The notes: a model not told the origin generated them from the letters alone. Positions 12,501 through 21,145 are shown, numbered from the stretch's first letter. The stretch: DNA of 64,000 nucleotides from Duganella dendranthematis (GCF_012849375.1 NZ_CP051684.1:4278001-4342000), one strand, 5' to 3'. Translations and numbers: made by a program.

Positions 12501-12914
12501 TCGCCGAACATGCAGAACACCTTCCGCGGCCACCTGGTGGTGTTGGTCGATGAATACACCTACTCAGACGGCGAGACCTTCGCCGCCGGCATCAAGGCGC
12601 TGGGACTGGGGCCGCTGGTCGGCAAGCGCACCGCCGGCGCCGGCGTCTGGCTGAGCGATAACAATCGCCTGAGCGACAACGGCATGGCGCGCGTGGCCGA
12701 GATGGGGCAATTCAATTCGCAGGACGGCCAGTGGCTGATCGAAGGTGTGGGCGTGACGCCGGACGTGGTGGTGGACAATCCGCCGCACGCCACCTATCAG
12801 GGCCAGGACCGCCAGCTGGAGGTGGCGCTGCAACTGCTGGATAAAAAACTGAAGGAGCAGCCGGTCAAGCCCTACAACCCGCAGGTGATACCGGGGAGGA
12901 CTGTCCAGAAGTGA
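9561..12914 (+). CDS. periplasmic tricorn-like S41 family peptidase
   Basis: The 1117-residue protein starts with a signal peptide (MNLSRPLVLMLLSAGLL..., likely cut near residue 26). Next come beta-propeller-type repeats rich in SPDG/SRDG and W(V/L) blades (about 30-540), an Ala-Glu-Lys linker, a second propeller-like part, a tricorn C1 region (about 715-790), a PDZ domain (about 804-890) and an S41 catalytic core. The nucleophile should be Ser1002 in EYTYSDGETFAAG, and GGNID near residue 955 is part of the same core. Tricorn-family enzymes degrade peptides. The signal peptide puts this one outside the cytoplasm. The ATG at 9561 was chosen because it begins the signal peptide; an open extension upstream overlaps clpA. 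Confidence 0.9.
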   Translation: MNLSRPLVLMLLSAGLLSAAAVATAADAYYRYPAIRGDAVIFTAEGDLWKTSAHGGQAQRLTTHPSAETNAAISRDGQWVAFSASYEGAQEAYVMPLAGGLPKRLTFENGAVTVLGWTAQGEVLVSMAGGTGPGRSFVIAAVKPNDLARRIFPLADANDAVLADDGKTLYFTRNGLALTNDNVKLYRGGAYAQLWRYDISGNGGASEAVQLLASDSGNNKRPMWWQGRVYFISDRGGSDNLWSMAADGSDPRPLTQHTDWDVRNAAMGDGRIVYQLGADLHVLDLSANKDEKLAIDLVSDFDQQRTRQIRSPLETLTNVQIAGKYERIVLTARGRVSVAGTGAQRRVEIAIPEGARARDAVFSHDDKAVYAIVDTTGENEIWKFAADGSGKGEQLTRDGTNHRWKLYPSPDGRWLGHTDKKGRFWVLDLATKTNTIIDDAGKTGAGDYEEILWSPDSKNLALVRAGSTEQRDQIGLYNLDAKTLNFVTSDRYTSRSPVFSPDGKWLYFLSARNFTLANGSPWGDRNMGPVFDKRTGIYALALQPDNRFPFKPDDELSKPADKPAEGATEQAAEKAAEKAAEKVVAKAAVAKPSGKALPAIVYAGLAERLYEVPLAAGNYRGLQIDDKRLYFIDADGADGKAALKTLAIASNEPKPEVFAAGVREFDLSTDKKHVYYRTLAATGPGDMLVVEAGAKAPADVSKAKVKVDDWTFVSNPRLEWKQMFNDAWRMHRDFLYDVKMRGADWPAVRAKYAPLVDRVTDRAELNDVLGMMISEVGALHSQIAPGDIRRSTPEGTPAGLGALLTRTADGYRVDHIYASEPELPTQRGPLAQAGVDVKEGDIITAVNGKPVLEARDIADLLLNQADKQVLLQVKRKNDTRQVIVLPVNMTKQFALRYSDWEQSRARQVDVASKGRIGYLHLRAMGANDIAAFARDFYANVNREGLIIDVRRNNGGNIDSWIIEKLLRKAWAFWAPPGVAPSPNMQNTFRGHLVVLVDEYTYSDGETFAAGIKALGLGPLVGKRTAGAGVWLSDNNRLSDNGMARVAEMGQFNSQDGQWLIEGVGVTPDVVVDNPPHATYQGQDRQLEVALQLLDKKLKEQPVKPYNPQVIPGRTVQK
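11271..11306 (+). repeat. 12-base tandem repeat encoding A-A-E-K units
   Basis: Three consecutive 12-base units each encode Ala-Ala-Glu-Lys (residues 571-582) inside the tricorn-like peptidase, within a longer Ala/Lys/Pro-rich stretch (about 550-600). It looks like a flexible or helical linker between the two propeller-like halves and could vary in copy number between strains. Confidence 0.7.
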
Positions 12915-12990
12915 ACAGTGGCGTGACCGGTGTGCCGGCGATAGCGTCCATTTCCGCACACCGCGCCCGCCGCCAGCGCATTAATTCATG

Positions 12991-13005
12991 TGGCATGGAG
13001 TTTGC
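12991..13005 (+). promoter_or_regulatory. sigma-54-like promoter before the FtsX-type permease
   Basis: TGGCAT-GGAGT-TTGC occupies 12991-13005, with GG and GC separated by ten bases as sigma-54 requires. It differs from the consensus core TGGCAC-N5-TTGC at one base. Transcription would start near 13017, about 26 bases before the permease ATG. The same spacing is seen at the prpB promoter in this window. Confidence 0.5.
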
Positions 13006-13024
13006 AATCTGAACCCGCAAACTC
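12998..13024. other. 8-bp inverted repeat overlapping the sigma-54-like site
   Basis: GAGTTTGC (12998-13005) and GCAAACTC (13017-13024) are perfect inverted arms 11 bases apart, lying between the peptidase and permease genes. No T-run follows, so it is a poor terminator. Overlap with the -12 element suggests a possible operator. Confidence 0.45.
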
Positions 13025-13042
13025 ACAATAAACGGGACACAC

Positions 13043-15478
13043 ATGGACTTTCGCATCGGCTGGCGCACGCTGATCCAGCAACCGGCTTACACCCTGACGG
13101 TCATCCTTAGCCTCAGCATCGGCCTGTCGGCAAGCCTGCTGCTGCTGGGCTTTGTGCGCTACTCGCTGGAGTACGACACGCATGTGCCGCAGGTCGATCA
13201 GGTCTATGTCGTCAAGCACCACTTCAATGTCGAACCGGCGTCGCCGCTGTTTGATATTGCGCCGATGTTCCTGCGCGAGGTGGCGCTGAAGACGCGCGGC
13301 GTGGCCGACGTCACCAGCTATATTCCGGCACGGCCCGAGATCACGCCGTTGACCATACGCGCTGGCCGCAACCTGATGACGGTGCGCGGCCTGATCGTGC
13401 TGCCGGGCTTCCCATCGCTGCTGGGCATGCGTGCATTGCAAGGCGACCTGGCGTCGGCGCTGGAGCGGCCGGATCGCTTCATCATCACCGACGTTGCCGC
13501 GCTGCGCCTGTTCGGCACCCGCGCTGTGCTTGGACGCACCATCACATCGGAAGGGCACGTGTTGCAAGTTGGCGCCGTAGTGCAAGCGCCGCCGGCCAAC
13601 ACCACGATCCCGTTTGAACTGCTGTTTGGCGTGAACGGCGCCGTCGTTGAGCCGGACATCCGCCACGAGATGCTGACCGGCGAACATGGCTGGATGACCA
13701 AAATGCTGCTGCGCTTGACGCCGGGCGCCTCTCTGCCGGCGATCCTGCAACGCCTGCAGCAGGCGGTCGACACCGCGCCGAGTCTTAACCAGTTCCCGCC
13801 CGAGGTGCGCGAACGTCTCGGCCAGCGCAAGGCGGTCGAGCTTTCCCTCTCGCCGCTGCGCGACGCCTATTTCGACCACAAGGTGGAGAACAGCTTTATC
13901 GCCTTGCCGGGCGACCGCGCCAGTCCGGGCCTGGTGTTTGGACTGGCGCTGCTGGCGGTGCTGATCCTGCTGCTGGCCGCCATCAACTACGTCAACCTGA
14001 CCACCGTGCGCGTGCTGCGGCGCCAGCGCGAAATGGCGATGCGCAAAGTGCTGGGCGCTGGCGTGCCGCAGATCATGCTGCAATTCCTGCTGGAGTCGGT
14101 GCTGGTGGCGCTGGCGGCCACCGCGCTTGGCCTGCTGCTGGCGTGGCTGGCGCTGCCGGTCTTTTCGCAGCTGGTCAATCGCCAGCTGGATGCCATGTTT
14201 GTGCCATCGAATATCGTCGCGGCGTTTGGCATTGGCGCGCTGCTGGGGGTTGTCACGGCGGCCTACCCGGCGTGGATCGCGCTGCGTGTGCATCCCACGC
14301 AGGTGCTGGCCGGGCGGCCGGAGACCGAGTCGCGCAGCAGCCTGCAATGGCGGCGCGCGCTCACGGTGCTGCAAATCGGCGCTGCGATGGGATTGGCCAG
14401 CGTGACCATCGCCGTGGCATGGCAGACCGACTACGCCAACAGCGCCGCGCCGGGATTCGATCCCACGCCGATCGTGGTGGTCGACATGCCTGGGCACGTG
14501 CGGGCCACCGACAAGGCCAGGCAATTCTTCTCCGCCTTGCAGTCGCAGCCCGGCGTCGCCGGTGTGGCGATTTCCGAAGACCCGGTCGGACGACTGGATT
14601 GGTCGTGGACGCGCATGCTCAAGCGACCCGGAGGCCAGAGCGCATCGATGGAAATGAAAGCCGTCAGCGCCAATTTCTTTGAACTGTATGGCATTGCACC
14701 AGCTGCAGGGCGCTTGTTTCAGACCGGCGTAGATAAGGAAAACGATGCCGGCAGCATGGTGCTGAACGCGGTCGCCGCGCGCGCCTTGGGTTTCGCCAGC
14801 GCCGAACAGGCAGTCGGGCAGATCGTCTCCTTCACGGGATTCGACAACGTGGTGGTGTCGGCACGCGTGGTCGGCATCGCACCGGAACTTCGATTCCACT
14901 CGCTGCGCGACCAGCCGCGCGCAATCGCCTATGCGCTGGGGACGGCGGGCATGGTGCTCAGCGCGCGCGCCACCGGCGCTCCGTCCGACGTCGAACGCGC
15001 AGCGCGAGCGCTCTGGCCTGGCTACTTCCCGGACGCCATCCCCAAGATCTACCGCGCCGGCGAGGTGCTGAAACAGCACTATGCCGACGACGTGCGCATG
15101 GCCAGGCTGCTGGCGGTGGCGACCGGCATCGCGCTGGCCATCGCCGCCTTCGGCACCTACGCCTTGTCCGCCAACACCGTACAGCGGCGGGCCCGCGAAA
15201 TCACGCTGCGCAAACTGCACGGCGCGCAGCGTACCGACGTTGGCCTGCTGATGCTGCGCGAAATCGGCACGTTGATTTTGGCGGCCGGCGTGATCGGCTT
15301 GCCGATCGCCGCCGTGGCAATACAGCGCTACCTGTCCGGCTATGTCGAACGGGCACCGGTGGGCTACTGGACCTTGCTGTTCGCGCTGGCGCTGACGCTG
15401 GTGATCGCGCTTAGCGCCATCAGCCGCCATGCCTGGCTGGCGATGCGCCTGTCGCCGGCGGAAGCGTTGCGTAGTTAG
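13043..15478 (+). CDS. FtsX/MacB-type ABC transporter permease
   Basis: The 811-residue protein has the double-unit architecture of large FtsX-like permeases: an N-terminal membrane anchor (YTLTVILSLSIGLSASLLLLGF), a long periplasmic MacB-like domain, a three-helix FtsX block around residues 290-420 containing LRRQREMAMRKVLGA, a second periplasmic domain, and a final FtsX block with RRAREITLRKLHGA near residue 715. The two (R/A)xE(I/M)xxRKxxGA motifs are the family's cytoplasmic coupling segments. Such permeases work with a separate ATPase and often a periplasmic adaptor; neither gene is beside it here. Substrate unknown. Confidence 0.88.
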   Translation: MDFRIGWRTLIQQPAYTLTVILSLSIGLSASLLLLGFVRYSLEYDTHVPQVDQVYVVKHHFNVEPASPLFDIAPMFLREVALKTRGVADVTSYIPARPEITPLTIRAGRNLMTVRGLIVLPGFPSLLGMRALQGDLASALERPDRFIITDVAALRLFGTRAVLGRTITSEGHVLQVGAVVQAPPANTTIPFELLFGVNGAVVEPDIRHEMLTGEHGWMTKMLLRLTPGASLPAILQRLQQAVDTAPSLNQFPPEVRERLGQRKAVELSLSPLRDAYFDHKVENSFIALPGDRASPGLVFGLALLAVLILLLAAINYVNLTTVRVLRRQREMAMRKVLGAGVPQIMLQFLLESVLVALAATALGLLLAWLALPVFSQLVNRQLDAMFVPSNIVAAFGIGALLGVVTAAYPAWIALRVHPTQVLAGRPETESRSSLQWRRALTVLQIGAAMGLASVTIAVAWQTDYANSAAPGFDPTPIVVVDMPGHVRATDKARQFFSALQSQPGVAGVAISEDPVGRLDWSWTRMLKRPGGQSASMEMKAVSANFFELYGIAPAAGRLFQTGVDKENDAGSMVLNAVAARALGFASAEQAVGQIVSFTGFDNVVVSARVVGIAPELRFHSLRDQPRAIAYALGTAGMVLSARATGAPSDVERAARALWPGYFPDAIPKIYRAGEVLKQHYADDVRMARLLAVATGIALAIAAFGTYALSANTVQRRAREITLRKLHGAQRTDVGLLMLREIGTLILAAGVIGLPIAAVAIQRYLSGYVERAPVGYWTLLFALALTLVIALSAISRHAWLAMRLSPAEALRS

Positions 15479-15509
15479 AGCGTTTGGCGGTGTCGTACAA
15501 TGGCGCCAA

Positions 15510-16793
15510 ATGATAAATATAACGACAAGCTTAAAACCATCTTCCAGAATCCGCCGCCGCCAGGCACTGGCCCTCGTATTGCTGGTAGTGTGCGGCGTCA
15601 TCAACTACCTGGACCGCGCCACGCTGGCCGTGGCCAACGAATACATCCGCGCCGACCTGGGCCTGTCGCTGGGCCAAATGGGCTTGCTGTTGTCGGCCTT
15701 CTCGTGGAGCTACGCCTTGTGCCAGCTGCCCGTTGGCGCCCTGGTGGACCGGATCGGGCCGCGCTGGCTGCTCGGCATCGGGCTGGTAGTGTGGTCAGTG
15801 GCGCAGGCGGCTGGCGGACTGGCATCCACCTTCGGCTGGTTCGTCATCGCCCGCATCGCGCTGGGCATCGGCGAGGCGCCGCAATTTCCATCGGCGGCGC
15901 GGGTGGTCAGCAATTGGTTCCCGATACGCGCACGGGGCACGCCGACAGGCATCTTCAATTCCGCCTCCCCGCTGGGCGTGGCGCTGGCGCCTTTGTGCCT
16001 GCCGCCGCTGATCGCCGCGACCAGCTGGCACTGGGCTTTCTTCGTGACCGGCGCGATGGGACTCATGGCGGCGGTGATCTGGCTGACGCTGTACCGCGAT
16101 CCCGTGCACCAGCAAATGAGCGCGGAGGAATGCGCTTATCTTGAAGTGGCGGAATCGCGCGACGCTGCGCCGAAAGCTGCTTCTACCTCCTGGCTGGCGC
16201 TGTTTCGCTATCGCACCACGTGGGGCATGATGCTGGGCTTCTTTGGGTCAGTGTATCTGAATTGGGTTTACCTGACATGGCTGCCGGGTTATCTGCGCAC
16301 CGAGCGCCATATGGCGTTTGCCCATGTCGGCATTGCCGCCGCCATTCCGTTCATGTGCGGCTTTGCCGGTGCGCTGATCGCCGGCTGGGCTTCCGACCGC
16401 GTGGCGCGGCGCGCGGCATCGCCGCTGCTCGGCCGCCGCAATGCCGTGGTGGTCTCCACGCTGGGCATGGTGGCGTTCACGATTCCGGCGGCGCTGGTGG
16501 AGAGCAATGTGGTGGCGGTGGCGTGCATCTCCATCGTCATTTTCCTGGCAAACGCCTCATCGGCTTGCGCCTGGTCGCTTGCGACGGTGGCTGCGCCGCC
16601 GAGCCGCATTGCGTCGCTGGGGGCGTTGCAAAACTTCGGCGGCTTCCTCGGCGGCGCGTTGGCGCCAGTATTGACCGGCTATATCGCGCAGTCCTGGTCC
16701 TTCGTGCCGGCGCTGCTGACCGGCGCCGGCATCGCCTTCCTCGGCGCCGTGTCGTACCGCTACCTGGTGGTGCGGCCAATTCCGGAACTATAG
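15510..16793 (+). CDS. MFS transporter, anion:cation symporter (sugar-acid type)
   Basis: The 427-residue membrane protein has about 12 helices. It begins with the ACS-family pattern VCGVINYLDRATLAVANEYI and has the MFS loop motif GALVDRIGPRWLL between helices 2 and 3 and GIGEAPQFPSAARVVSNWFP, typical of the group that includes galactonate, glucarate and hexuronate importers. No catabolic gene is adjacent, so the substrate is open. The start MINITTSLKPSSR at 15510 was preferred over an upstream in-frame ATG that overlaps the permease gene. Its last six bases overlap the convergent LytTR regulator gene. Confidence 0.88.
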   Translation: MINITTSLKPSSRIRRRQALALVLLVVCGVINYLDRATLAVANEYIRADLGLSLGQMGLLLSAFSWSYALCQLPVGALVDRIGPRWLLGIGLVVWSVAQAAGGLASTFGWFVIARIALGIGEAPQFPSAARVVSNWFPIRARGTPTGIFNSASPLGVALAPLCLPPLIAATSWHWAFFVTGAMGLMAAVIWLTLYRDPVHQQMSAEECAYLEVAESRDAAPKAASTSWLALFRYRTTWGMMLGFFGSVYLNWVYLTWLPGYLRTERHMAFAHVGIAAAIPFMCGFAGALIAGWASDRVARRAASPLLGRRNAVVVSTLGMVAFTIPAALVESNVVAVACISIVIFLANASSACAWSLATVAAPPSRIASLGALQNFGGFLGGALAPVLTGYIAQSWSFVPALLTGAGIAFLGAVSYRYLVVRPIPEL

Positions 16794-17498
16794 GCTGGTC
16801 AACGCCTTGAACTGAGCGGCGCGGCGGCGCGAGACTTCCACTTGCAACTGATCGCGCAGCGTCAGATCCAGTCCGCCCGCGTCGTTAGGCTCGACCTGTT
16901 CGATGAAGTCGAGGTTGACGATGTGGCGGCGGCTGGCGCGGAAGAAGCGCTCAGGATCGAGCTTTTCTTCCAGCTGGTTCAGTGAACGCAGCATCAGTGG
17001 CTGCTGGTGCTCGAAGTACACGCGCGTGTAGTTGCCGTCCGATTCAAACAGACGGATGTCCCGCACCGGTACGAACCAGCATCGCTCGCCGTCCTTGATG
17101 AACAGCTTGCGCGCCGTGGACGGCGCCATCGCGGCAGCGGCCATGCGTTGATGCCGCACCGCGCAACGCTGCAAGGCCGCCGCCATGCGCGCCGCCTGGA
17201 TCGGCTTTTGCAGATAATCCAGCGCGTTCACCTCAAACGCCTGCAGGGCATACTGGTCGAAGGCGGTGGTGAAGATCACCTCCGGCGCTTCCTCCAGCGC
17301 CGCCAGCATGTCGAAGCCGGAGCCGCCCGGCATCTGCACGTCGAGGAAAATCAGGTCCGGCTTGAGCGTGGCGATCTGCTGCAAGCCATCGGCCGCGTTG
17401 ACCGCTTCGCCCACAATCTCGACATCGGGATGCGCCGCCAGCAGGCGTCGCAGTTCGGCGCGCGCCAGGCGCTCGTCGTCAATCAGCAATACCCGCAT
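16788..17498 (-). CDS. LytTR-family response regulator
   Basis: At 236 residues it has a receiver domain with acidic pocket (LLIDDE) and phospho-acceptor Asp53 in IFLDVQMPGGSGFD, the conserved Lys in YLQKPI, and a C-terminal LytTR DNA-binding domain (about 125-236) with RDIRLFESDGNYTRVYF and FFRASRRHIVNL. It forms a minus-strand operon with the kinase upstream (one-base overlap, TGATG) and the secreted hydrolase before that. Two perfect LytTR boxes precede the operon at 19471-19500, so it probably controls its own operon. Confidence 0.94.
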   Translation of the reverse strand: MRVLLIDDERLARAELRRLLAAHPDVEIVGEAVNAADGLQQIATLKPDLIFLDVQMPGGSGFDMLAALEEAPEVIFTTAFDQYALQAFEVNALDYLQKPIQAARMAAALQRCAVRHQRMAAAAMAPSTARKLFIKDGERCWFVPVRDIRLFESDGNYTRVYFEHQQPLMLRSLNQLEEKLDPERFFRASRRHIVNLDFIEQVEPNDAGGLDLTLRDQLQVEVSRRRAAQFKALTSL

Positions 17499-18532
17499 CA
17501 GGCAGCCTCCGGTAAAGTCATGGTGGCACGTACCCAGCCACTGTTTTCGGATAAATCCAGTTGCGCGTTGTCGCCCAGTGCCAGCAACAGGCGCTTGCGC
17601 GTGTTCACCAGGCCCACCTTGGTGGAATTCGCAAACGGCACAATCGCGCCGAGGTTGGCGATTTCAATATGCACCGCGCCGTTGTCCATGCGCTGCGCGC
17701 GAATACGGATCTCGCTGCCGGTGGGGCTGGCCTCCACGCCGTACTTGACGGCGTTCTCCACCAGCGTTTGCAGCGCCATCGGCGGAATGCGCACCTGATC
17801 GAGTCCAATGCCGATCTCCACGCTGACGCGCATGCGTTCTTCAAAGCGGATCTTCTCGATCGCCAGGTAAGCCTGCACCGCTTCCATCTCCGCCGCCAGC
17901 GGAACCGTTTCGTGATGGCCCGATTGCAGCGCGTAGCGCATCACACTGGCCAGCTGGTCGATCATCATGGCGGCGGCATCGGCGTCTTCGTAAATCAGCG
18001 CGCGTACGCTGTTCATGCTGTTGAAGAAGAAGTGCGGATTGACTTGCGCCTGCAAGGCGCGCAGCTCGGCGTCCTTAGCCGCCACTTCCAGCCGTAGCGC
18101 CTCCGACTCCGCGCGGTTGGCGCGACGCAGCGACAGCACCGCCATGTAGAAGATATTCCACACCAGGTAAATCGCCCACCACGACAGCAGGGCTCCCGGT
18201 ACCCAGCCGAAGCCACGGTCCATGTGCGGCGGCTGAAACACCAGATAACCGACATACTGCGCCGCCGTGTGAATGGTCCCGAGCACCAGCACCGCGAGAC
18301 CGACCATTTTCCAGCTGGTGCGCTGGCCGTTACGTATGCGCTGCTTCAGCAGGCGATGCCAAAGTTCGGTAATCAACACCCCGCTGACCGCACCCCAGGC
18401 CATCACCCACATCAGGCCCGGCACCCGCCACGCGCCGAGCGTGAAGGACATCAGCGGCAGGAAGCCCCAGCCAGCCAGCTGGAAGATCCAGTACCAGTTC
18501 AGGCGCGCGATTAGCGGACGTGTATCGTTCAT
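17498..18532 (-). CDS. LytS-type sensor histidine kinase
   Basis: The 344-residue protein has four or so N-terminal membrane helices (about 12-33, 40-56, 76-98, 112-136), a short coiled linker, and a His_kinase domain with the phospho-histidine His167 in QVNPHFFFNSMNSV. A HATPase_c domain follows (LVENAVKYGVEA, then VGLVNTRKRLLLALG). No separate sensor domain is visible, so sensing is probably in or near the membrane. It overlaps its partner regulator by one base and starts five bases after the hydrolase stop codon. Confidence 0.93.
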   Translation of the reverse strand: MNDTRPLIARLNWYWIFQLAGWGFLPLMSFTLGAWRVPGLMWVMAWGAVSGVLITELWHRLLKQRIRNGQRTSWKMVGLAVLVLGTIHTAAQYVGYLVFQPPHMDRGFGWVPGALLSWWAIYLVWNIFYMAVLSLRRANRAESEALRLEVAAKDAELRALQAQVNPHFFFNSMNSVRALIYEDADAAAMMIDQLASVMRYALQSGHHETVPLAAEMEAVQAYLAIEKIRFEERMRVSVEIGIGLDQVRIPPMALQTLVENAVKYGVEASPTGSEIRIRAQRMDNGAVHIEIANLGAIVPFANSTKVGLVNTRKRLLLALGDNAQLDLSENSGWVRATMTLPEAA

Positions 18533-18537
18533 GGTGC

Positions 18538-19401
18538 TTAGTTCAGGAAGTTATCGATGCGATCATACATCCAAGCCGGATCGTCGTACATGATGAAATG
18601 GCGGGCGTTGTCCGCCATCTCCACGCGCACGCCGGGCAGCTTGGCATACTGCGTTGTATAGACTGCGGCGATGGCTTCCTTGGGCGCGTAATCCTTGTAG
18701 GCGATCCACGTACCCAGTACCAGCGTCGGCGCCTTGATGCGGCTGACGTCATCGCGCAGGTCGTCCGACATCAGTTCCGCCATGCTGCCGATGACCGTAT
18801 CGCGGTCGGACAGCTTACCGGCATCAAGTGCGCGGTCGATGTCTTCCTGCTTCGTGATCATGGTGCGCAGTGTGCGCAACTGGCCGGCGCGGAAGGTTTC
18901 GGCATCTTGCGCTTTCATGCCAGCGGCCATGCCGTCGGCTATTTGCTTGAGCTGCGCGCGGGTGATGTTCGGCGCCTGCGTGGCGCCCAGCGCCGGCAGC
19001 GAATCGACGATGACCAGGCGGCCCACCTGCTCGGGGTGATCGGCCGCCAGCTTCATCCCGAGATAGCCGCCCAGGCTATGGCCGATGACGACCGGGCGGT
19101 CGAACTTGTTGTCGCTGATGTAGGCGCTCAGCTGCTGCTCAACCGCCGGCAGCAGCGGCTCCTTGATGGCCGGCTGGCCAGCGAACCCGGCCAGCGTCAG
19201 CACGTGGCATTGATGCTTGCCGTTGCCGCAGTAATGCGCCACGGTGCCGTCCCACACGTTGCCGGACGACGCAAGGCCGGGAATCAGGATGATTGGCGCG
19301 CCGGTGCCGGTGACATCGACTTTAAACGCGGGATGGTCGGCGGCCGCAGCATGGCCGAGCATCATGGTGGCGGCGACGGTGGCGATGGTCTTGAGCAGCA
19401 T
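18538..19401 (-). CDS. exported alpha/beta-fold hydrolase
   Basis: This 287-residue protein has an N-terminal signal peptide (MLLKTIATVAATMMLGHAAAA, cut near residue 21). The alpha/beta hydrolase core shows an oxyanion-hole strand IILIPGLASSGNVWD and the nucleophile elbow VIGHSLGGYLG with Ser109. The final histidine is likely in NARHFIMYDDP. The substrate cannot be read from sequence; esterase or lipase-like activity is likely. It is the first gene of an operon with a LytS kinase and LytTR regulator, which suggests the two-component system responds to envelope conditions tied to this enzyme. Confidence 0.88.
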   Translation of the reverse strand: MLLKTIATVAATMMLGHAAAADHPAFKVDVTGTGAPIILIPGLASSGNVWDGTVAHYCGNGKHQCHVLTLAGFAGQPAIKEPLLPAVEQQLSAYISDNKFDRPVVIGHSLGGYLGMKLAADHPEQVGRLVIVDSLPALGATQAPNITRAQLKQIADGMAAGMKAQDAETFRAGQLRTLRTMITKQEDIDRALDAGKLSDRDTVIGSMAELMSDDLRDDVSRIKAPTLVLGTWIAYKDYAPKEAIAAVYTTQYAKLPGVRVEMADNARHFIMYDDPAWMYDRIDNFLN

Positions 19402-19470
19402 GGTGTTCTCCGTTAGTGAGTAAGTGGAGCCATGCTATCGGCCTGCCATGGCGACGGCGACCACTACTTG

Positions 19471-19500
19471 ATGAACGGTTTTTCCGGAGTGATGAACGGT
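19471..19500 (-). promoter_or_regulatory. tandem LytTR binding boxes upstream of the hydrolase-kinase-regulator operon
   Basis: On the minus strand ACCGTTCAT occurs twice (complements of 19492-19500 and 19471-19479), separated by exactly 12 bases. This is the known LytTR arrangement: two 9-bp direct repeats of (T/A)(A/C)(C/A)GTTN(A/G)(T/G), two helical turns apart. Both copies match every position. The proximal box lies 69 bases before the hydrolase ATG. A weak -10-like TAGCAT lies about 33 bases beyond it. Confidence 0.75.
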
Positions 19501-21116
19501 CACACGCCGTCTTCGGCCTTCAGCTTGCGCCATAGTGTGGTGCGGCTGATGCCGAGATATTCCGCCGCAGCGTCGCGCCGGCCGCCGAAGCGGGCCAGTA
19601 TGTCGGCGATGCGTTCGGTGCCTGGCGCTGGCGTGGGCAGGGCGGTGATGGCAGCCGTGCCCAGTTCCGGGGCGATACTCAAGATGAACGAGGGTGTCAA
19701 CGCCTGCAGCGGCTCGGCGGCGAGGAACAATGCCAGGCGCTCGGTCAGGTTGCGCAGCTCGCGCACGTTGCCTGGCCAGCCGTAGCGCTGCAACAGCGGC
19801 GCGCACGCCGTCATCTCCGCATGCAGATTGGGATGCGGCCGCGCGCCCAGCGACGCCAGCGCATTCTTCAGCGACCATTCGGCCAGCGGCATTACATCCT
19901 CCGGCCGCGCGCGCAACGGCGGCAGCGTCAGACGCAGCACCGCTAGCCGGTAAAACAGATCGGCGCGGAAGCGGCCTTCCCGCACGCGCTGTTCCAAGTC
20001 GCAGTGGGTGGCGCTGATGATGCGTACATTGACCGGTATCGGCCGCGTGCCGCCGACCCGCACCACCTCGCGTTCCTCCAGCACGCGCAGCAAGCGAGTT
20101 TGCAGCGTCAGCGGCATCTCGCCGATCTCGTCGAGGAAAAGCGTGCCGTGATTGGCCGCTTCAAACAAGCCGGCATGGCCGCCGCGCCGCGCGCCGGTGA
20201 AGGCGCCTTCCTCGTGGCCGAACAACTCCGACTCCAGCAGCGATTCCGCAATCGCGCCGCAGTTGACCGCCACGAATGGCCGGTTCTGCCCCAACGTGCG
20301 CGGCGCCTCGCGGTGCATGGCCTGCGCTACCAGCTCCTTGCCGCAGCCGGTTTCGCCCTGTATCAGCACCGTGGCCGGCGACTTCGCATACAGCACCACC
20401 GACTGCCGCACCGTCTCCATCGCCGCCGAGTCGCCGCGCAGATCGTTGATGCCATGCCTGGCGCGCAACGTGTCCGTCACCACGGCGCTGCGCGCGCGGT
20501 TGCGGTTGGACTCCAGCTGCGTCAGGCGCGCCATCTCCAGCGCATCGTCGAAGGCGTGGCGGATCGAGGCCGCCGAGTAGACGAACACGCCGGTCAGTCC
20601 CGCTTCCTCGGCCAGGTCGGTGATGCGTCCCGCGCCGACAATCGCCTTGATGCCGGCCGCCTTAAGGTCATTGACCTGCGCCCGCGCGTCTTCCTCGGTC
20701 ACATAGGTGCGCTGCGCCACGTCGAAGCCGAAGGTGGCGGAAAACTCGGCCAGCTCCGCCAGCCGCTCCTGATAGGTAATGATGCCGATGCGGTCCGATA
20801 CGCGCCGTGCCCGTGCCAGCGCCTGCATCACATCGAAGCCGCTGAATTTGGCGATCACCACCGGCACCGACAGCCGGCCTTTCAGATACGCCGCGTTGGA
20901 GCCGGCCGAGATGATGGCGTCGCAGCGCTCCGTCGCCAGCCGCTCGCGGATATGTTTGGCCGCTTCCTCGAATCCCAGGTTGATCGGCTCAATCGTCGCG
21001 AGATTGTCGTATTCCAGCGTGATGTCGCGGAACAGGTCGGACAGGCGCGACACGGAAACCGTCCAGATAACCGGCTTGTCGTTGGCGTCGAAGGGCAGGG
21101 GCGTGGAATGTCGCAT
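19500..21116 (-). CDS. prpR: propionate catabolism regulator PrpR (sigma-54 activator)
   Basis: The 538-residue protein aligns through its length with enterobacterial PrpR. The N-terminal PrpR_N sensory domain ([19 protein letters not shown]..., about 12-190) is the part thought to sense 2-methylcitrate. The central AAA+ domain has Walker A GETGCGKE near residue 250 and the sigma-54 contact loop GAFTGA near 303. The C-terminal Fis-type helix-turn-helix ([21 protein letters not shown]) binds DNA. It is divergent from prpB. TATAAT lies six bases before its ATG on the coding strand and there is no ribosome binding site, so the message may be leaderless. Confidence 0.96.
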   Translation of the reverse strand: MRHSTPLPFDANDKPVIWTVSVSRLSDLFRDITLEYDNLATIEPINLGFEEAAKHIRERLATERCDAIISAGSNAAYLKGRLSVPVVIAKFSGFDVMQALARARRVSDRIGIITYQERLAELAEFSATFGFDVAQRTYVTEEDARAQVNDLKAAGIKAIVGAGRITDLAEEAGLTGVFVYSAASIRHAFDDALEMARLTQLESNRNRARSAVVTDTLRARHGINDLRGDSAAMETVRQSVVLYAKSPATVLIQGETGCGKELVAQAMHREAPRTLGQNRPFVAVNCGAIAESLLESELFGHEEGAFTGARRGGHAGLFEAANHGTLFLDEIGEMPLTLQTRLLRVLEEREVVRVGGTRPIPVNVRIISATHCDLEQRVREGRFRADLFYRLAVLRLTLPPLRARPEDVMPLAEWSLKNALASLGARPHPNLHAEMTACAPLLQRYGWPGNVRELRNLTERLALFLAAEPLQALTPSFILSIAPELGTAAITALPTPAPGTERIADILARFGGRRDAAAEYLGISRTTLWRKLKAEDGV

Positions 21117-21145
21117 GTTTCAATTATAGTTCAAATTTGTTTCGT

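Noticed and set aside
12986..15604. An 872-codon open frame on the minus strand opposite the FtsX-type permease
   Set aside because: It is rich in Arg, Gln and His without membrane or domain pattern, as expected for the antisense of a GC-rich gene. The plus-strand permease has clear family motifs.
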